From positions 13,589,614 to 13,653,613 of the forward strand of contig JAJEKV010000033.1 in NCBI GenBank assembly GCA_021234155.1: a DNA stretch of 64,000 nucleotides, written 5' to 3'. A program made the translations under genes and the position numbers. The stretch is from Isoetes taiwanensis. Its lineage: Eukaryota > Streptophyta > Lycopodiopsida > Isoetales > Isoetaceae. Positions 1 to 11,586 of the stretch are shown here, piece after piece. Under the pieces are notes generated by a model. It did not search any database. It was given only the letters and a program-made list of their open reading frames with translations, and was not told where the DNA came from. Positions within the stretch are counted from its first letter, which is position 1, and each line of letters opens with the position of its first letter.

Positions 1-2610
1 ATATATCAGAAGGATATTTTGGACATGACATAAGTTCAAAAGCAAAGAAAATGCATACTAGATATCCAAAACTACATTCAGCAAAAACTGGGATATAAAG
101 CATACCAGCACTTGGAGTAACACTGCCTCTGCTATTATCTCCAGTCCAGAAGCATCTGCTAATTGCACCGCCCATGGATTACACAAGATAAAGGGCGTCC
201 ACCAGCATGGATATTTTACACAATCTGTGTTTGCCTTTGTAAAACTTGTAAACGTGTCCGAAGAAACTTAAAGCTTAAACCTCTAGAGCAAGCTCAGATC
301 AGGCAATCAGAACAGACGTTTGGGAATTTCGATAAGAACCTGGACTAGAGATCTGTCTTAGGCTAGTATTCGTACTAGCCCTTCTTTTTATATAAATCAC
401 TTAGACTACCCAGAAACGCAATCTCATGTTGTAGTCCAAATTCCCAAACGATCTAGCCCTGCAGCTGCTTCGTTTCTGGATCCAAATTCATAGCTGATCT
501 ATCAAGTTCAAACCAGTCTTGCCAAAGAAGGATTAGGCGCGTGAAGCTGCCGCTGCTCCTTCTTCGTCTGAAAAATATCGTAGGTATGTGGACTCCGTCG
601 TGTACTATTTTGCCTTAGGTTATGGATTGTCGATGTGTGTCCACAAAAGAAGAGGAAGATTGATTCCTAAATCCGACACTGTGGTGTTGCCTTGTAGCCT
701 TTTTCGTCTGATACTGTTGTCTGGTCTTTTAGAGCACAAGAAACGAGACCAGAAACGGAACCCGGAATAGGAAGGAGAAAGGAAAGCCCCAACAGACCCA
801 GCCAAGGCCGCCAGCCAGGAAAACGAGTAAGGTAGCTAATTTGCTCTATGGGTCTTGTAGAAAAGAGTCAGAGATGAAGAGGGCACATCTGTTTAGAACA
901 CCTTTTGGCCTTCGAGAATCGTTTCTGCAGATCAACAACGTATTGGGTTCCTTTCTTCTGCCATAGCCACAGCTTTTTCCACTCTTGGGGACCCAGTTCA
1001 TGAATGAATCGGGTAAAAAAACAAAGATAGAGACGTATTCACCTCCGTTTCATTTTGTTCCTATCCAGCGGTCCAGCGCTTTTTTTTTTCCTCTCTTTTT
1101 CCTGGATTGCATGGTGCTTTCGAGCTTTTTTCCATCCCCTTCCAACGGAATTCCTTATTTCTGAGCAGTTCTTGGGGTTTGCGAGTTGGACTCTTTCCAG
1201 ATGTGCAGTGCACAGAGTCCTGCCAATTCTACTGCCATAATCGTATGCCTTAAGGGCTCATTAAGTTTAATTTTTCCCTCCACTTGGTTTGTAAATGGAA
1301 TATAAAAATAAGTAACAGCACTTCAATGCCATCACCTTCCAATATGAACTACTACATCATCTTCACTTGAATATATCTTTATATCTTCTTCATTTGAATA
1401 TTGTACATGTGAAAGTTGTACATATGTATCCACCCTATAATAACAAACAAAGTCCCACAACCATATGTATATCCCCTTAGTGAAACCCCACCAAATGTGT
1501 TCCTCTCCCTATCACACTGCCTTTTCAAGGTCTGCCTCTATCATATCTCTCCACAATCATGCCATGTCACATCATCTAACTTACAGGACATGACGCACTG
1601 CTGGCGTTCATCCTTGTCCTCCCTTTACTATGAACTATCTATCTATCTTTTGAAATTCTAAATACTAATCTCTAGCCAAACGTTTCCACTTAAAATATGG
1701 TTCCCTCGAGCAAAACTAATATGTTTATCTGTTGAAGTGTGAATATGTTCTTGTCGGTGCATATGTGAAATTATGGTCGTCTTTGGATGGTGAAATTCTA
1801 ATTGCTTTATTACATACTCGTGTTTGAAGTCGTGTTCTTTCATTTTTAAGTCCCTCATTTTTCATGTTGTTGTTAGAGAATGTAAGTCTTTTTGGGTGTA
1901 CATCTTCTCATGAAATTGTTTTGAAATGACAAATTTTATGTGAATCCCGCAACTTCACTGGCACAACGTGAAAGTAATATTAATTTGAGTGAGGTGGTCA
2001 TTCTATTATTAAAATAGAAAGCAGTTTGTCGTGAGAGCGGTGAAGCATTTTGGTGACACCACGTGGCGATCGCCAAAATCGTAGAATAGAAATAGTGAGG
2101 ACAATTCTGCTTAGCCAGTCAACAAACATGGCAACAGTTGAACAATTGGTAATTTTCTTAGCTCCCCAGTTTCCCATTTTGTAGCTGAATGGCAAAGGGG
2201 GATCCTTTTGCAACAACGACAGACTCCCCTCCCAACTGCTCCCTGTCACAAGCCCTTGCCATTGTTGCGAGAAGGGACTCCCCTTATTGTTCCCTTATAT
2301 TATATTAAATCCGTACTTATTTTATAAAAGTTGCTTAAACTTATCAATTGGAAAATACTTGTTTAGTATGAGCACATCAATACATTTAAATTCACAATTG
2401 TACTTATACATGTTTGTTAATGCAAATGAATCAAGGAGATTAAAGAGTATTGTTGGTGTGCATATGATAGGCCAATGGAAGATTTTATCCACACGACAAT
2501 ATGTCGTTAAGCGGCCATAATGAGATTTTAAAATGAGACATGAGACATCACATTAACAAATCTAATTTCATATTGTCGCCTTTGAAACTTAAAGCTATAT
2601 TAATATGTAG
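1..2610. other. No recognised gene
   Basis: This stretch is AT-rich and holds only short open frames with no family resemblance. I see no splice-consistent chain of exons, no RNA gene and no clear repeat boundaries. A pyrimidine-rich leader-like stretch lies near 1055-1200. Undetected UTR or promoter sequence is possible. Confidence 0.5.
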
Positions 2611-2759
2611 CATAATAACAGGGGGTTTTCTTTGTGTTTTTGTACGCTTTTCACTAAGGTTTTCCTATGATTTCGTGATGTATTCAAATGGATGTACTAA
2701 TGCGTACATCTAGAGTGCACCATTTCTGAGCCATTGATTTTAGCCCTTTTTTTTTTTTC

Positions 2760-2932
2760 CAATGGTCAACAACCAATGGTTCACAACAAAAGCACTTTTT
2801 TTTGTGCGTGTGGTGCATAATGGTCAACAACCAATGGCTCACAACAAAAGCTCTTTTTTTGTGTGTGTGGTGCATAATGGTCAACAACCAATGGCTCACA
2901 ACAAAAGTCCTCTTTTTGTGTGTGTGGTGCAT
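2760..2932 (+). repeat. Minisatellite, three ~58-bp units
   Basis: Three adjacent units begin with AATGGTCAACAACCAATGG, continue through a T-tract of varying length and end in GTGTGGTGCAT. The same three-unit array is present in the inverted copy at about 12900-13080, so the array predates dispersal of the parent element. It creates spurious short ORFs on both strands. Confidence 0.9.
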
Positions 2933-3590
2933 AATGGGCACATGAAGGGCGCATGTAGTGCGGTTTCACGGCAACACATTTCTTATCATAACTTTTGATC
3001 GAGAGCTCGTTTGAGATGATTTTTATTCGTTGGAAAGCTCTCTCCGAGATCTTTTTGATAGTGTATGATATGGATATGTTTGGTTAAGTTATCTATGCTA
3101 AAACAGCAATTTTCCGGCCGGGTTTGGTAGGCTTTTACATCCTACCAGCTGATTAATACAGGATTGCGCTATTGGATATTGTTTTATGGCTCATTCCGAA
3201 TGAAGCCCGCAAAAAATTACCATGCATTTTTAGATTTTGAGGCTTCTAGATCCTTGTGCTAACAAGCGAAAAAGTTTCCACTTTGGTTTCTCACCACAAG
3301 AATCCATGGAGGCCAAAGGTTCTTTGTTAACTTCCGGTTACAAAATGTTTGTGTATGGGTGTTGCAAACTTTATGACTTTCAGAATAATGGGATCAATCT
3401 GCTCTATCTTTATGGTAACTTTTACTTATGTTCTATTTGTTTTATTGTGATGAAATTCAAAAGCTACAGGTGATGAAAGCCTCAAATGAATTCTAGTTTT
3501 TTTGGTTTGAATTCTAAAATTTTTTGTCTCACCGGGAGGGGGTTGTGGCGTCCTTAAGGCCCGGAAGGCAAAAAAAAATTTTGCAACACA

Positions 3591-4156
3591 AACCCATTAA
3601 CATCCAACATATAAAAAATTAAACCCCCACATAACAACCATTGACATTAACAACCAACACATAACTACCATTGACATTAATTAACACAACCATTGGGTCC
3701 AACACATTTAAATTAAAATCCCCTTAAACCCCCTTTGGTTTGGGTGCATATTCACACGGGGGTGACGTAGGGCAGCGAGAGCCCTCATAATTGTATTTTG
3801 CACGTATGAAATCAACACCATATAGTATTCTGCTTGAAATCTTATAGTATTTTGCGAATCTTGTTATACAGTATAGCAAATTTTGTACTTGCATACCCCA
3901 CAAACGAGGAACTTTACGTACGGTGTAGATTAAGGAATAAGGGGTGAATATGCCTATCCAACAGCTCTCGTTGCCCGGAGTCACCCCCCGTGTGAATATG
4001 CACCCAAACCAAAGGGGGTTTAAGGGGGATTTTAATTTAAATGTGTTGGACCCAATGGTTGTGTTAATTAATGTCAATGGTAGTTATGTGTTGGTTGTTA
4101 ATGTCAATGGTTGTTATGTGGGGGGTTTAATTTTTATATGTTGGATGTTAATGGTT
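3591..4156. mobile_element. Foldback (MITE-like) segment with ~180-bp inverted arms
   Basis: The left arm (3591 to about 3768) reads back almost perfectly in the right arm (about 3980-4156) around a ~210-bp centre. The arms contain tandem-like ATTGACATTAA/TTAATGTCAAT words and end in ACACAAACC on the inner side. The same segment forms one end of the second copy at 11676-12247. It could be a MITE that was incorporated into the larger element, or an integral foldback terminus. No ORF is supported. Confidence 0.8.
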
Positions 4157-4916
4157 TGTGTCCCAACCCCCCTCCACAAAAGAAAAGGAAAAAAAAAAGA
4201 ACTTTTTCTCCTTGTGAAGTAGGGGATACACCCCATATGGCACTCACCCACTTCTCCCACCTAATGGTAATACAACGTTGAGTCATAAGAGAAGTGGCAT
4301 ATTCTGGTAAGGGACTCGCAAAAAACAGGGAAAACCTGTCATAGATATAGATAGGCTTGTCATTTATAGCAGTATACAATGTTTGAAGAGAATGTATGCG
4401 GAGCTGACCATAGGAACAATGTCGAGCTACCCTAACAAAGCATGCTCGAGCAATAGTAAGGGCACTTGCGACAACTTCCCACCGAGATTTTTTTTTTTTT
4501 TTTTTTTTAAACATGTTGTTGGGTTTTTGGGAAAAACCCTAATGAGAAAATGTCATCAACAACCTTGATGGATGCCGACCTTGAATGCAAGATTGAGCAA
4601 ACCTTCAAGATGGCAGAATACCAGAAGAAAGCGAAACACATAGAAAGCACCCATTAATGGTTAGGGAGAATAATCAAGAAGAACCTTGCATGGCAGGCGA
4701 GCGACCACCTAAACAGCAAGAAAATGAATCGATAGAAAGCACCTGTAAGAGATTAGTATCAAGAACTAATATCTATATGGAAAAGGCATCATCAAGTGGT
4801 GGAAGAAGAAACTGCATAACCCTTCAGGTGGAAATGAACAGTATCAACCAGCGGGCAGAGATATAATAATATCACCCAGTGGGTGGAATAAAGTGCCACT
4901 ATGCAGGTGGACAATG
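4157..4916. other. No recognised gene
   Basis: Contains a T-tract of roughly 19 bases near 4490-4508 and low-complexity purine-rich sequence with repeated GGTGGA-type words near 4800-4910. No coding or RNA feature is supported. Confidence 0.5.
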
Positions 4917-5038
4917 CATGCGATTCGACACCGTCGGATCGCCATTTTGGGGAGAGACGAGGCTATATACACGTTGTTGGGCTCTTTCTCCATTATCGGC
5001 GTCTTCTCACAGCAGTTTTCTTTTGAGTCTTAGTTCCC
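4917..5038 (+). repeat. Promoter-like 122-bp direct repeat, copy 1
   Basis: This segment recurs almost unchanged at 7753-7874. It contains a TATA-like GAGGCTATATACAC about 45 bases from its left edge, followed about 30 bp downstream by a pyrimidine-rich initiator-like stretch (CTTCTCACAGC). That arrangement fits a core promoter plus the start of a 5' leader. The sequences beyond both repeats differ. It may be a shared retroelement U3/R segment or a duplicated promoter. Confidence 0.75.
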
Positions 5039-5827
5039 ATTCGTTTCTAGATCTTCCGAGTTTTCTAGATGTTCTCTGTTTGTTCCAGCCTTGCTAGATG
5101 ATTGATTTCTTGTAGATGGTTGATTTCTCCTCCGATGGGAATTTGGCAGTCGTTGTTTATGATTCTCTGTTTATTCTAGATTGTTCTAGCTTAGTTAATC
5201 ATGTTTGTTACAGATGGTTGATCTCTCCTCCGATTGGGTTTTAGGGGTCGTTGTTTTTGAGAGATCTAGTTGTTTTTGGCCTTTAACTTTGCTATAGGGT
5301 TTCTTTCTGTTTCTTGCTTCTTCTATTTGCAGAAAATCGTGGAAGGCGGTGAACATTTAGTTCGAATGGATGTCTATAATGATTAAGCAGCTCAATTCAT
5401 TTGCTCTGATGCAGATTGAATAGGAATCTATAACATCGATACGATAGTCTACAGTGGCTAAGAAGCTGGGGGTTTTTTGGAAATTTCCTGGCGGGATCTG
5501 CTGCCTCCGCAGATCTTGTCTCTCCACTGCACATGCCATAGATCTCAAAGTGATTCTAGATTTTCTGGGTGCTTCTCGGTTCCCCTATGTTTTTGTGAAG
5601 TCGTGGAATCAATTTTTGAATTCCAGTGAGTTTTTGTGCAACGAAGAAGGTATTTCTTTTTTGGGCCCTGAGATTTTTTGCAGGTTTAGACCATGATTGA
5701 TCACTAATGTTCTTTTATTCTTGGTTATATCTATTTCATCAAGTTTTTTCTGCTTGACTTAACTTCCGTCTGCACCCCTTTGTGCTTGATTCCAGCCTGC
5801 TTTATTTTTGGATTCCAATCTGTATGT

Positions 5828-6149
5828 GGGTAAAAGCATGCTACGGTGTACCACTTTTGGAACCCTCAAAAGTACCTACACTGGGTACTTTTAAAACTGG
5901 TACTTTCTGGTTTTTCTTTCCATTAAAATCAATCGAAAATTTTTGAATTGAAGGTCAATAACATGTCAATCTATAGTATTAGAGGATAACAATACTATTA
6001 GAGATTAATATAAATGAATTAACTGTCAGACTTATTATTTATTACAACATTTATGCAAGTTCCCAGTACCCAGTGCTGGGTACTTTTCTGGGTAGTTTCG
6101 CACTCCCTAAAAAGTACTTTAGATGGTACACCCTAGCATGCTTTCACCC
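5828..6149. mobile_element. Small TIR element (322 bp)
   Basis: The ends form an imperfect ~26-bp terminal inverted repeat: GGGTAAAAGCATGCTACGG at the left against GGGTGAAAGCATGCTAGGG at the right, both continuing into GTGTACCA. ATGT flanks both sides and could be a short target duplication. Inside, subterminal copies of AGTAC/GTACT words such as GGGTACTTTT recur in both orientations. It has no ORF and is non-autonomous; the superfamily is uncertain. Confidence 0.75.
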
Positions 6150-7710
6150 ATGTAAAAGTCCTATTTCATTTTTGACCTTGCCCAGACCTTACCAGAGTAC
6201 CTTTTGTTCTTCGAATCATTTTTCTGTGACAGATTAACTGCTCTTGATCTTGATCTCGGATGCCAGCTTCAGATTCTGTATGTTCCTTGAGATTAAGAAG
6301 CTTCTTACTTAGGTGCTTCAATTATTTATGTAAGCAAGGGATCCAGCCGTGTCGACCATCAGCTGCTTCTTGTTTTGCCGTAGTGATAAAGTAGGGCTTT
6401 GCGCAGAGCTACTTACTGTTTTATTCTGTGACAGGGAATTTATAGCGGATATATAAAGTTCGAAATGATAATACTTGATGACTAGTTTGCTGGTCGTTTG
6501 GTTGGGTCCATCGCTTATTGTAGTGTCTACCACCTTCCTGCTTCAAACCACGCTTTGAAATTTTTTCATTAGGTGAAACTTTTATGTTTTAAATTCTAAT
6601 ATTCTTGGTCGTTTGGTTGGTCGCCTTCATGACTCGTTTAAACATCCCCTTAATTTGTTGCTTCAATTTGGTCCATTCTCAGCATTCTATACATATGATC
6701 ATTTTTTCGCCGTGTCAAATTGCTGCATTTTCTATCTATTGTGGGATATCATTGATTAGGTGGATATTTAGTTTTGGCTTTGCCTCATATATTATTTTCT
6801 TTATTTATTATTGTTTACTGTTAGTATGTTTCTCAAATGTTTGGTCCTTTCTCTGTTCTTAGGTTTTTGTTTCAGTCTTATATAGTTCTCAGGTAACAAT
6901 GTTTTGCTTTTTGATGTCTCATTCGCCGAGCTGGTCCCTGCTTTCTCATTTGCTCTCATTTGCTATCCCATTTTTCCTTTCTCTATTCTCTATTCTCTCA
7001 TCTAATATCTTTTCTTTCCATCAAACTCCCGATCTAGTTTATTTATTTTAAGCATCCCCATTGTTTTCTATGTTTCATAGGACATTTCTGCACTCTGTCC
7101 TCAATAAATCTACTTCATGTTTCATGAGATTTCTCATAGCTTGTCTTGCCTTTAGTATCGGTTTATTATGGCACCTCATATTGTCTTACTTTTCTCATAT
7201 GTTGCATATTGTTGTTGCCTTGGGTACATTTGGTTGTTGTCACAACTGTTGTTTTGGGCTGCTTTTGTGGTTACTTCATTTTTTGAGTTGTCCCACATAT
7301 TCCAATGTTCCTTTTTGCTTCGTTTCATTTCTTCCAACCAATTTTCTCTTTTTAACCTATCTCAACTCCCTTTTTTTGCTTTCTTCATAGTCTCTCTGGC
7401 CATTCCAGTTTGACGTAATACATCATTGTTCTATCTCATCCCTTGCTTGACTATCCTCTTTGACCCCAATAACTCCTTTGTGTAATGCCCTTCCTATCTT
7501 ACTTGGACCGAGAGGTGTTGACTTTTTTAAGCATTTTTAATCTTGATGAATTGTTGTCTTTATTCCCTTTCCTTAATGTATTTAACTCTTCTTTTCTTCC
7601 TTTTTAGATCCACCTTATCTATTCTTCTACACCATCTTCCTTTTGTGCCTATACTGACTTGATATCCCTGTTTCATCACCCTAGGCTTTGAAATGGAAGT
7701 TCTCTTTTGA

Positions 7711-7752
7711 TCGGCCAGTTTTCCCCCTCCAGACGAGTCTCTCACCAAAATA
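7711..7752 (+). repeat. 42-bp direct repeat, copy 1
   Basis: Identical to 8665-8706. The pair brackets a ~912-bp segment that begins exactly with the second promoter-like cassette, as an insertion or tandem duplication would produce. Confidence 0.85.
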
Positions 7753-7874
7753 CATGCGATTCGACACCGTCGGATCGCCATTTTGGGGAGAGACGAGGCT
7801 ATATATACGTTGTTGGGCCCTTTCTCCATTATCGGCGTCTTCTCACAGCAGTTTTCTTTTGAGTCTTAGTTCCC
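7753..7874 (+). repeat. Promoter-like 122-bp direct repeat, copy 2
   Basis: Near-identical to 4917-5038, with a fuller TATA element (GAGGCTATATATACG). It begins immediately after the 42-bp repeat and is followed by sequence unrelated to that after copy 1. Confidence 0.75.
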
Positions 7875-7917
7875 TCCCTCCCCACCCTAAGTTGTTTGCA
7901 TTTATGTCTTTCATTTT

Positions 7918-8083
7918 GCGTGGCTCGCGTGACCAGCCCCTCTATATTTGAGAGGTTATGTTGTTTTAGATATGATGTTATGTCGCGTGGCTCGCGTGAC
8001 CAGCCCCTCTGTATTTGAGAGGTTACGCAGATATGTCGCGTGGCTCGCGTGACCAGCCCCTTCTCTTATTGGAGGATTGTGAT
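7918..8083 (+). repeat. Short tandem units, GTGGCTCGCGTGACCAGCCCC
   Basis: Three units share GTGGCTCGCGTGACCAGC, each followed by CCCTCT-n-GAGAGG-like sequence able to form a small hairpin. Unit spacing is about 55-66 bp. A fourth, degenerate GGACCAGCCCC occurs near 8093. No function is assigned. Confidence 0.7.
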
Positions 8084-8664
8084 TTGTCATGGACCAGCCC
8101 CATTGGGAGGCTTCGCCGAGCCGGCGTGATGGCTTCTATTTTTTGAGTTAATTGCTTCTTTTTGTGTTGTTTCTTTTCAGGTCATCTCAACCTATGGCGA
8201 CTTTCTTGCGTTACTTTTCTAACGTTTAATGCATTCTGTTTGTTTTCTTTTCTCCTAAATTTTCAGGTGATCATGGCTATTTCTTTCTTTGCTTCGGCTC
8301 TCCCATGGAGTTTGAGATGCATCGTCTGATTTGTGACTTCCATCTTGTGCTTCCTCGACTTCTTCGTCAATGATCTCCACTTTGATGGCCCGGGCTTTTC
8401 CTTTGGAGCCGTCGGGCGAGGGTTTATCATTAGGGTTTTCCTCGAAAACCCGAAAGGGCGAGGTTTTTCATCCCGGTGATAAACTTTCGCACGTTGCCTC
8501 CTATTTGCCTTTCTTATTTTACGCCATCTTAAAGGGGCCTGGGTTGTTCCTATGGCAGGTCTCCTTTATTGGTGGGTAGTCAGACCCAATTGGTGGACTA
8601 CCCTCCACCTTAGATATTTTTTCAAAATGTTGTACACTGCTGTGATGAAAGATATGCCTATCTA

Positions 8665-8706
8665 TCGGCCAGTTTTCCCCCTCCAGACGAGTCTCTCACC
8701 AAAATA
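8665..8706 (+). repeat. 42-bp direct repeat, copy 2
   Basis: Exact copy of 7711-7752. It marks the right edge of the ~912-bp bracketed segment. Confidence 0.85.
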
Positions 8707-9224
8707 ATAACAATAGCAATAGCCAGTAGGTGGAAGATGACAACATCACCACTGAGATGGAAATAAATATGTAAAAGGGAAACAATTCTTTAAAAAATAT
8801 GCAAAGGAGGGTAGGGAGGGAATCAATGGGCAAGAAAGAGATGATGTTGTGAGAAGATGCCGATAACCAGCTCGTCCCTTTCTAGAATGCCAATCTGATG
8901 ACTCGAATCGATGCCATTATATATTGTTGTATGACATGAATTTTAATTTTTAGGTTGTATTGGTTATGAGGTTGTGTAGAAACTTTTGTTGCGTATTCCG
9001 TGTGGGGTATTTATATTTAGAGTTGTGTTGGTTATCAGGTTGTATATAGTATGCTAGGCTATAATGGTTTGCGCATTATAAAAGCTATAGCATTCATTGG
9101 TTGTTCAAGTGTTTAAGATATAGGAATGCTTTTTGAAAATAAAATAAAAGGCAAAATATTATAAGTTATACAAGGAAATGCACAAAAATCATGAATGCTC
9201 AAAGAAACAACACTAATATAAACA
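8707..9224. other. No recognised gene
   Basis: AT-rich sequence without a supportable feature. Confidence 0.5.
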
Positions 9225-9362
9225 AATAAGAATAGAATCGAATTGAATGGGTTTATTGTCCAATAGGCCCAAACAAAGAGCACAATAGACATAATATTGT
9301 CTAGGATTCAAATGCCCTTGCACCGAAGGGTTTTTGATAGAAAACCCTTAGCAATAATAATC
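9225..9362 (-). mobile_element. LINE 3'-end fragment
   Basis: Read on the minus strand, this matches the 3' untranslated tail shared by the LINE ends at 20.7, 54.5, 54.9 and 62.6 kb. It has the TTGCTA-AGGGTTTT hairpin motif, then CTCTTTGTTTGGGCCTATTGG-like sequence, and ends in ATTCTATTCT-type pentamers. No coding sequence remains, so it is a strongly 5'-truncated or decayed insertion. Confidence 0.65.
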
Positions 9363-9483
9363 ATGCTCACTGTATAATGGTACGTGTAAATGGAGCTTTC
9401 GAGGACGCAACTGAGTCTGCATCCATCACCACTTGGAGATATGATCCTAGTATTCCCATTGAAGTTGTATGCAACATCACATG

Positions 9484-9769
9484 TGTTGGGATTTCATCAC
9501 ATAATTTTAGTTGTACAGAAGTTCTTGTTCAGATGTGTATAATATGTATAGGTGGAAAACTTAACCACTACCCTAGTTATTCCTAAGTATTTTGAAAGGG
9601 TATTGTGGTAAGAACATTGACTATAAAAACTCCTATTATATTTTCTAACGGTGAAATAGGGTGGCACCGATTTTGGAGCCAACCGAAATTTGCATGTATA
9701 GGTGGCCCGGATATGGTTGCTAAATCGACGAACCTCTGTGATTAAAGAGCAGAGGCTCAATTATGTACA
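9484..9769 (+). repeat. Copia 5' LTR
   Basis: Matches the right LTR throughout, ending at the shared GCTCAAT-ATGTACA. The sequence following it is not a recognisable primer-binding site, so its 3' edge may be truncated. Confidence 0.85.
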
Positions 9770-10009
9770 ATTGACAAAGTTTTTGAAGAGGATGAAGTTG
9801 AAACACCAAACTATAGTGGAGAAACACAGAATCCAACAAGTCAGACCCCACATTAGCTATGATTCCAAAGAAAAGAAAGACACAAGCTGAAAAACTAATT
9901 GATGAAGCAAAGATAAACAATGAAATATGTGGAAGAACTGAGGGTGGAAGAAGTTTGAGAATTGAAAGGTTGGATCAGGAATTCGATCAATAAAATATAG
10001 ATCAAATTT

Positions 10010-11530
10010 TGGCTATTATGGAGGATATTATTGTACCTACTACTGTTGAAGAAGCTTTAGGTTCAGCAGAAAAGGTGTATTGGTTAAATACCATGTAGGA
10101 GGAACTAGACTCATTTAATAATACTCACACCTATGATCTAGTTGCAGAACCGAAGGGACAGAATATTATAAGCATCAAATGGATATTCAGAATTAAAGAT
10201 TGTGCAGATGGAACAAAAAAAAATATAAAGCAAGGTTAGTGGCTCAGGGGTACACACAGAAGAAAGGAAGGGATTATGATGAAACATATTCCCCTATTGT
10301 CAAACTCACAAGTATCAGATTACTTATCAGCCTTGCAAATGCTAGAAACCTAGAGCTACATCACATGGATGTGAAAACAACATTTTTAAATGCAAAACTT
10401 GATGGAGATGTCTATATGAGGCCAGCTCAAGGATTTATTCAAGGTAGTAACATGGTATGGAAACTGAATATGGCAGTTTATGGTCTAAAACAAGCTCTAA
10501 GGGAATGGTACTTGTGCATAGATCAATTTTTTAGAGAACACAGGTTTGAAAAGATGAAGAATGATGGGAATCTTTACAGATTCAGAGATGGAAACAATTA
10601 CTGCATTATTGCTCTTTATGTAGATGATTGTATTATGCTGGCAAACAATGCCAATGCCTGCCTCACTGCAAAGGAGTATTCAAAGCTATGTTTCAGATGA
10701 CTGACTTAGGAGAACTAAGACAATTCCTTGGCATTGAAGTAATCTGAGACAGACAAAAGAAAGTGTTGAAGCTAAAGCAAAGCAAACATGTGCAGAATAT
10801 ATTGAAAAGGTTTAACTTAGAGAATGCAAATCCAGTTACAACACCAATAGTGTCAGGACATAGATTGACTGAGGAAAGAGATATTTCTGAGGAGGAAATA
10901 AATGATATGGAAGATGTATCTTGCAGAGCCTTAATTGGATGCTTATTCTATCTATCAAATACATCAGGCCTGACATATCTTATATTGTAAATATCCTTAG
11001 CAGAAGATGTCATAATCCCAGTAGAGAACATTGGCTGGCAGGAAAAAGAGTTTTGAAGTATCTAAAGAAAACACAAGATTATGGAATAACTTATGATTTT
11101 GAAAGCCTAAGGCTATATGCTTTCAGTGATGCAGACTGGGGATGTGACCTCAGCTGCAGAAAGTAACTTCATGTTTTGTTGTTTACTTAGGAGCTGGAGT
11201 AATAAATTGGAAAAGAAAAAGACAGAGTGCTATTGCAATGTCAACAGCAGAGGCATATACAGCCTCCTCCTTGGTTGCAAAAGAAATAACTTGGTTAGAA
11301 GATTACTGGAAGGGTTAGGTTGCTTGCAAACAGAGCCTACAAAGATCTGGACTGATAACCAAAGTTGTATAGCAATAGTAAAAACTCATGTTGATCACGA
11401 AAAGACAAAGCATATAGAGCTCAACATTCATTTTATCAGCGACTTGGCTGAGAAAAACTATATTCAAATGAGTTATGTAAATATAAGAAATCAAGTTGCA
11501 GATATCTTCACAAAGGCACTAACATGGTAA
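10010..11530 (+). pseudogene. Ty1/copia reverse transcriptase-RNase H remnant
   Basis: The translated fragments carry the copia RT hallmarks in order. There is the VWKLNMAVYGLKQA block, the catalytic YVDD box (about 10618-10630), the RH-proximal NTSGLTYLI and PDISYIVNILSR segments, and the terminal VADIFTKAL near 11500. The frame is broken by stops (for example near 9990 and 10095) and by frameshifts near 10680, 10975 and 11160, so no active polymerase is possible. A polypurine tract and the 3' LTR follow directly. The product would have copied element RNA into DNA in cytoplasmic particles. Confidence 0.92.
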
Positions 11531-11586
11531 ATTTGTGCAAGACAAAGACAACTTGAAGGTTACATAATTATGTGATGGAGGAGGAA

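Larger units (their letters stand above)
2611..4156 (-). mobile_element. 1.55-kb repeat family, copy 1
   Basis: This block is nearly identical to the reverse complement of 11676-13229, so the two are opposite-orientation copies of one element. Both have the same order: a foldback segment with ~180-bp inverted arms at one end, a GC-rich hairpin-like joint, a ~700-bp unique part, and a three-unit minisatellite near the other end. No coding capacity is visible, so it is probably a non-autonomous DNA element. Its outer flanks here (TGTAG and TGTGT) are not a clean target duplication. The other copy proves mobility because it interrupts a retrotransposon LTR. The superfamily is not identifiable; the ends share only a weak ATTAACAT/AATAACAT similarity. 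Confidence 0.8.

Noticed and set aside
2684-2941. Repetitive histidine-rich ORFs on both strands
   Set aside because: They are translations of the three-unit minisatellite; the same occurs at 12.9 kb.
8428-8490. Another LINE 3' hairpin tail
   Set aside because: The GGTTTTCCTCGAAAACCC foldback resembles the LINE tail, but the following conserved words and pentamer tract are missing.
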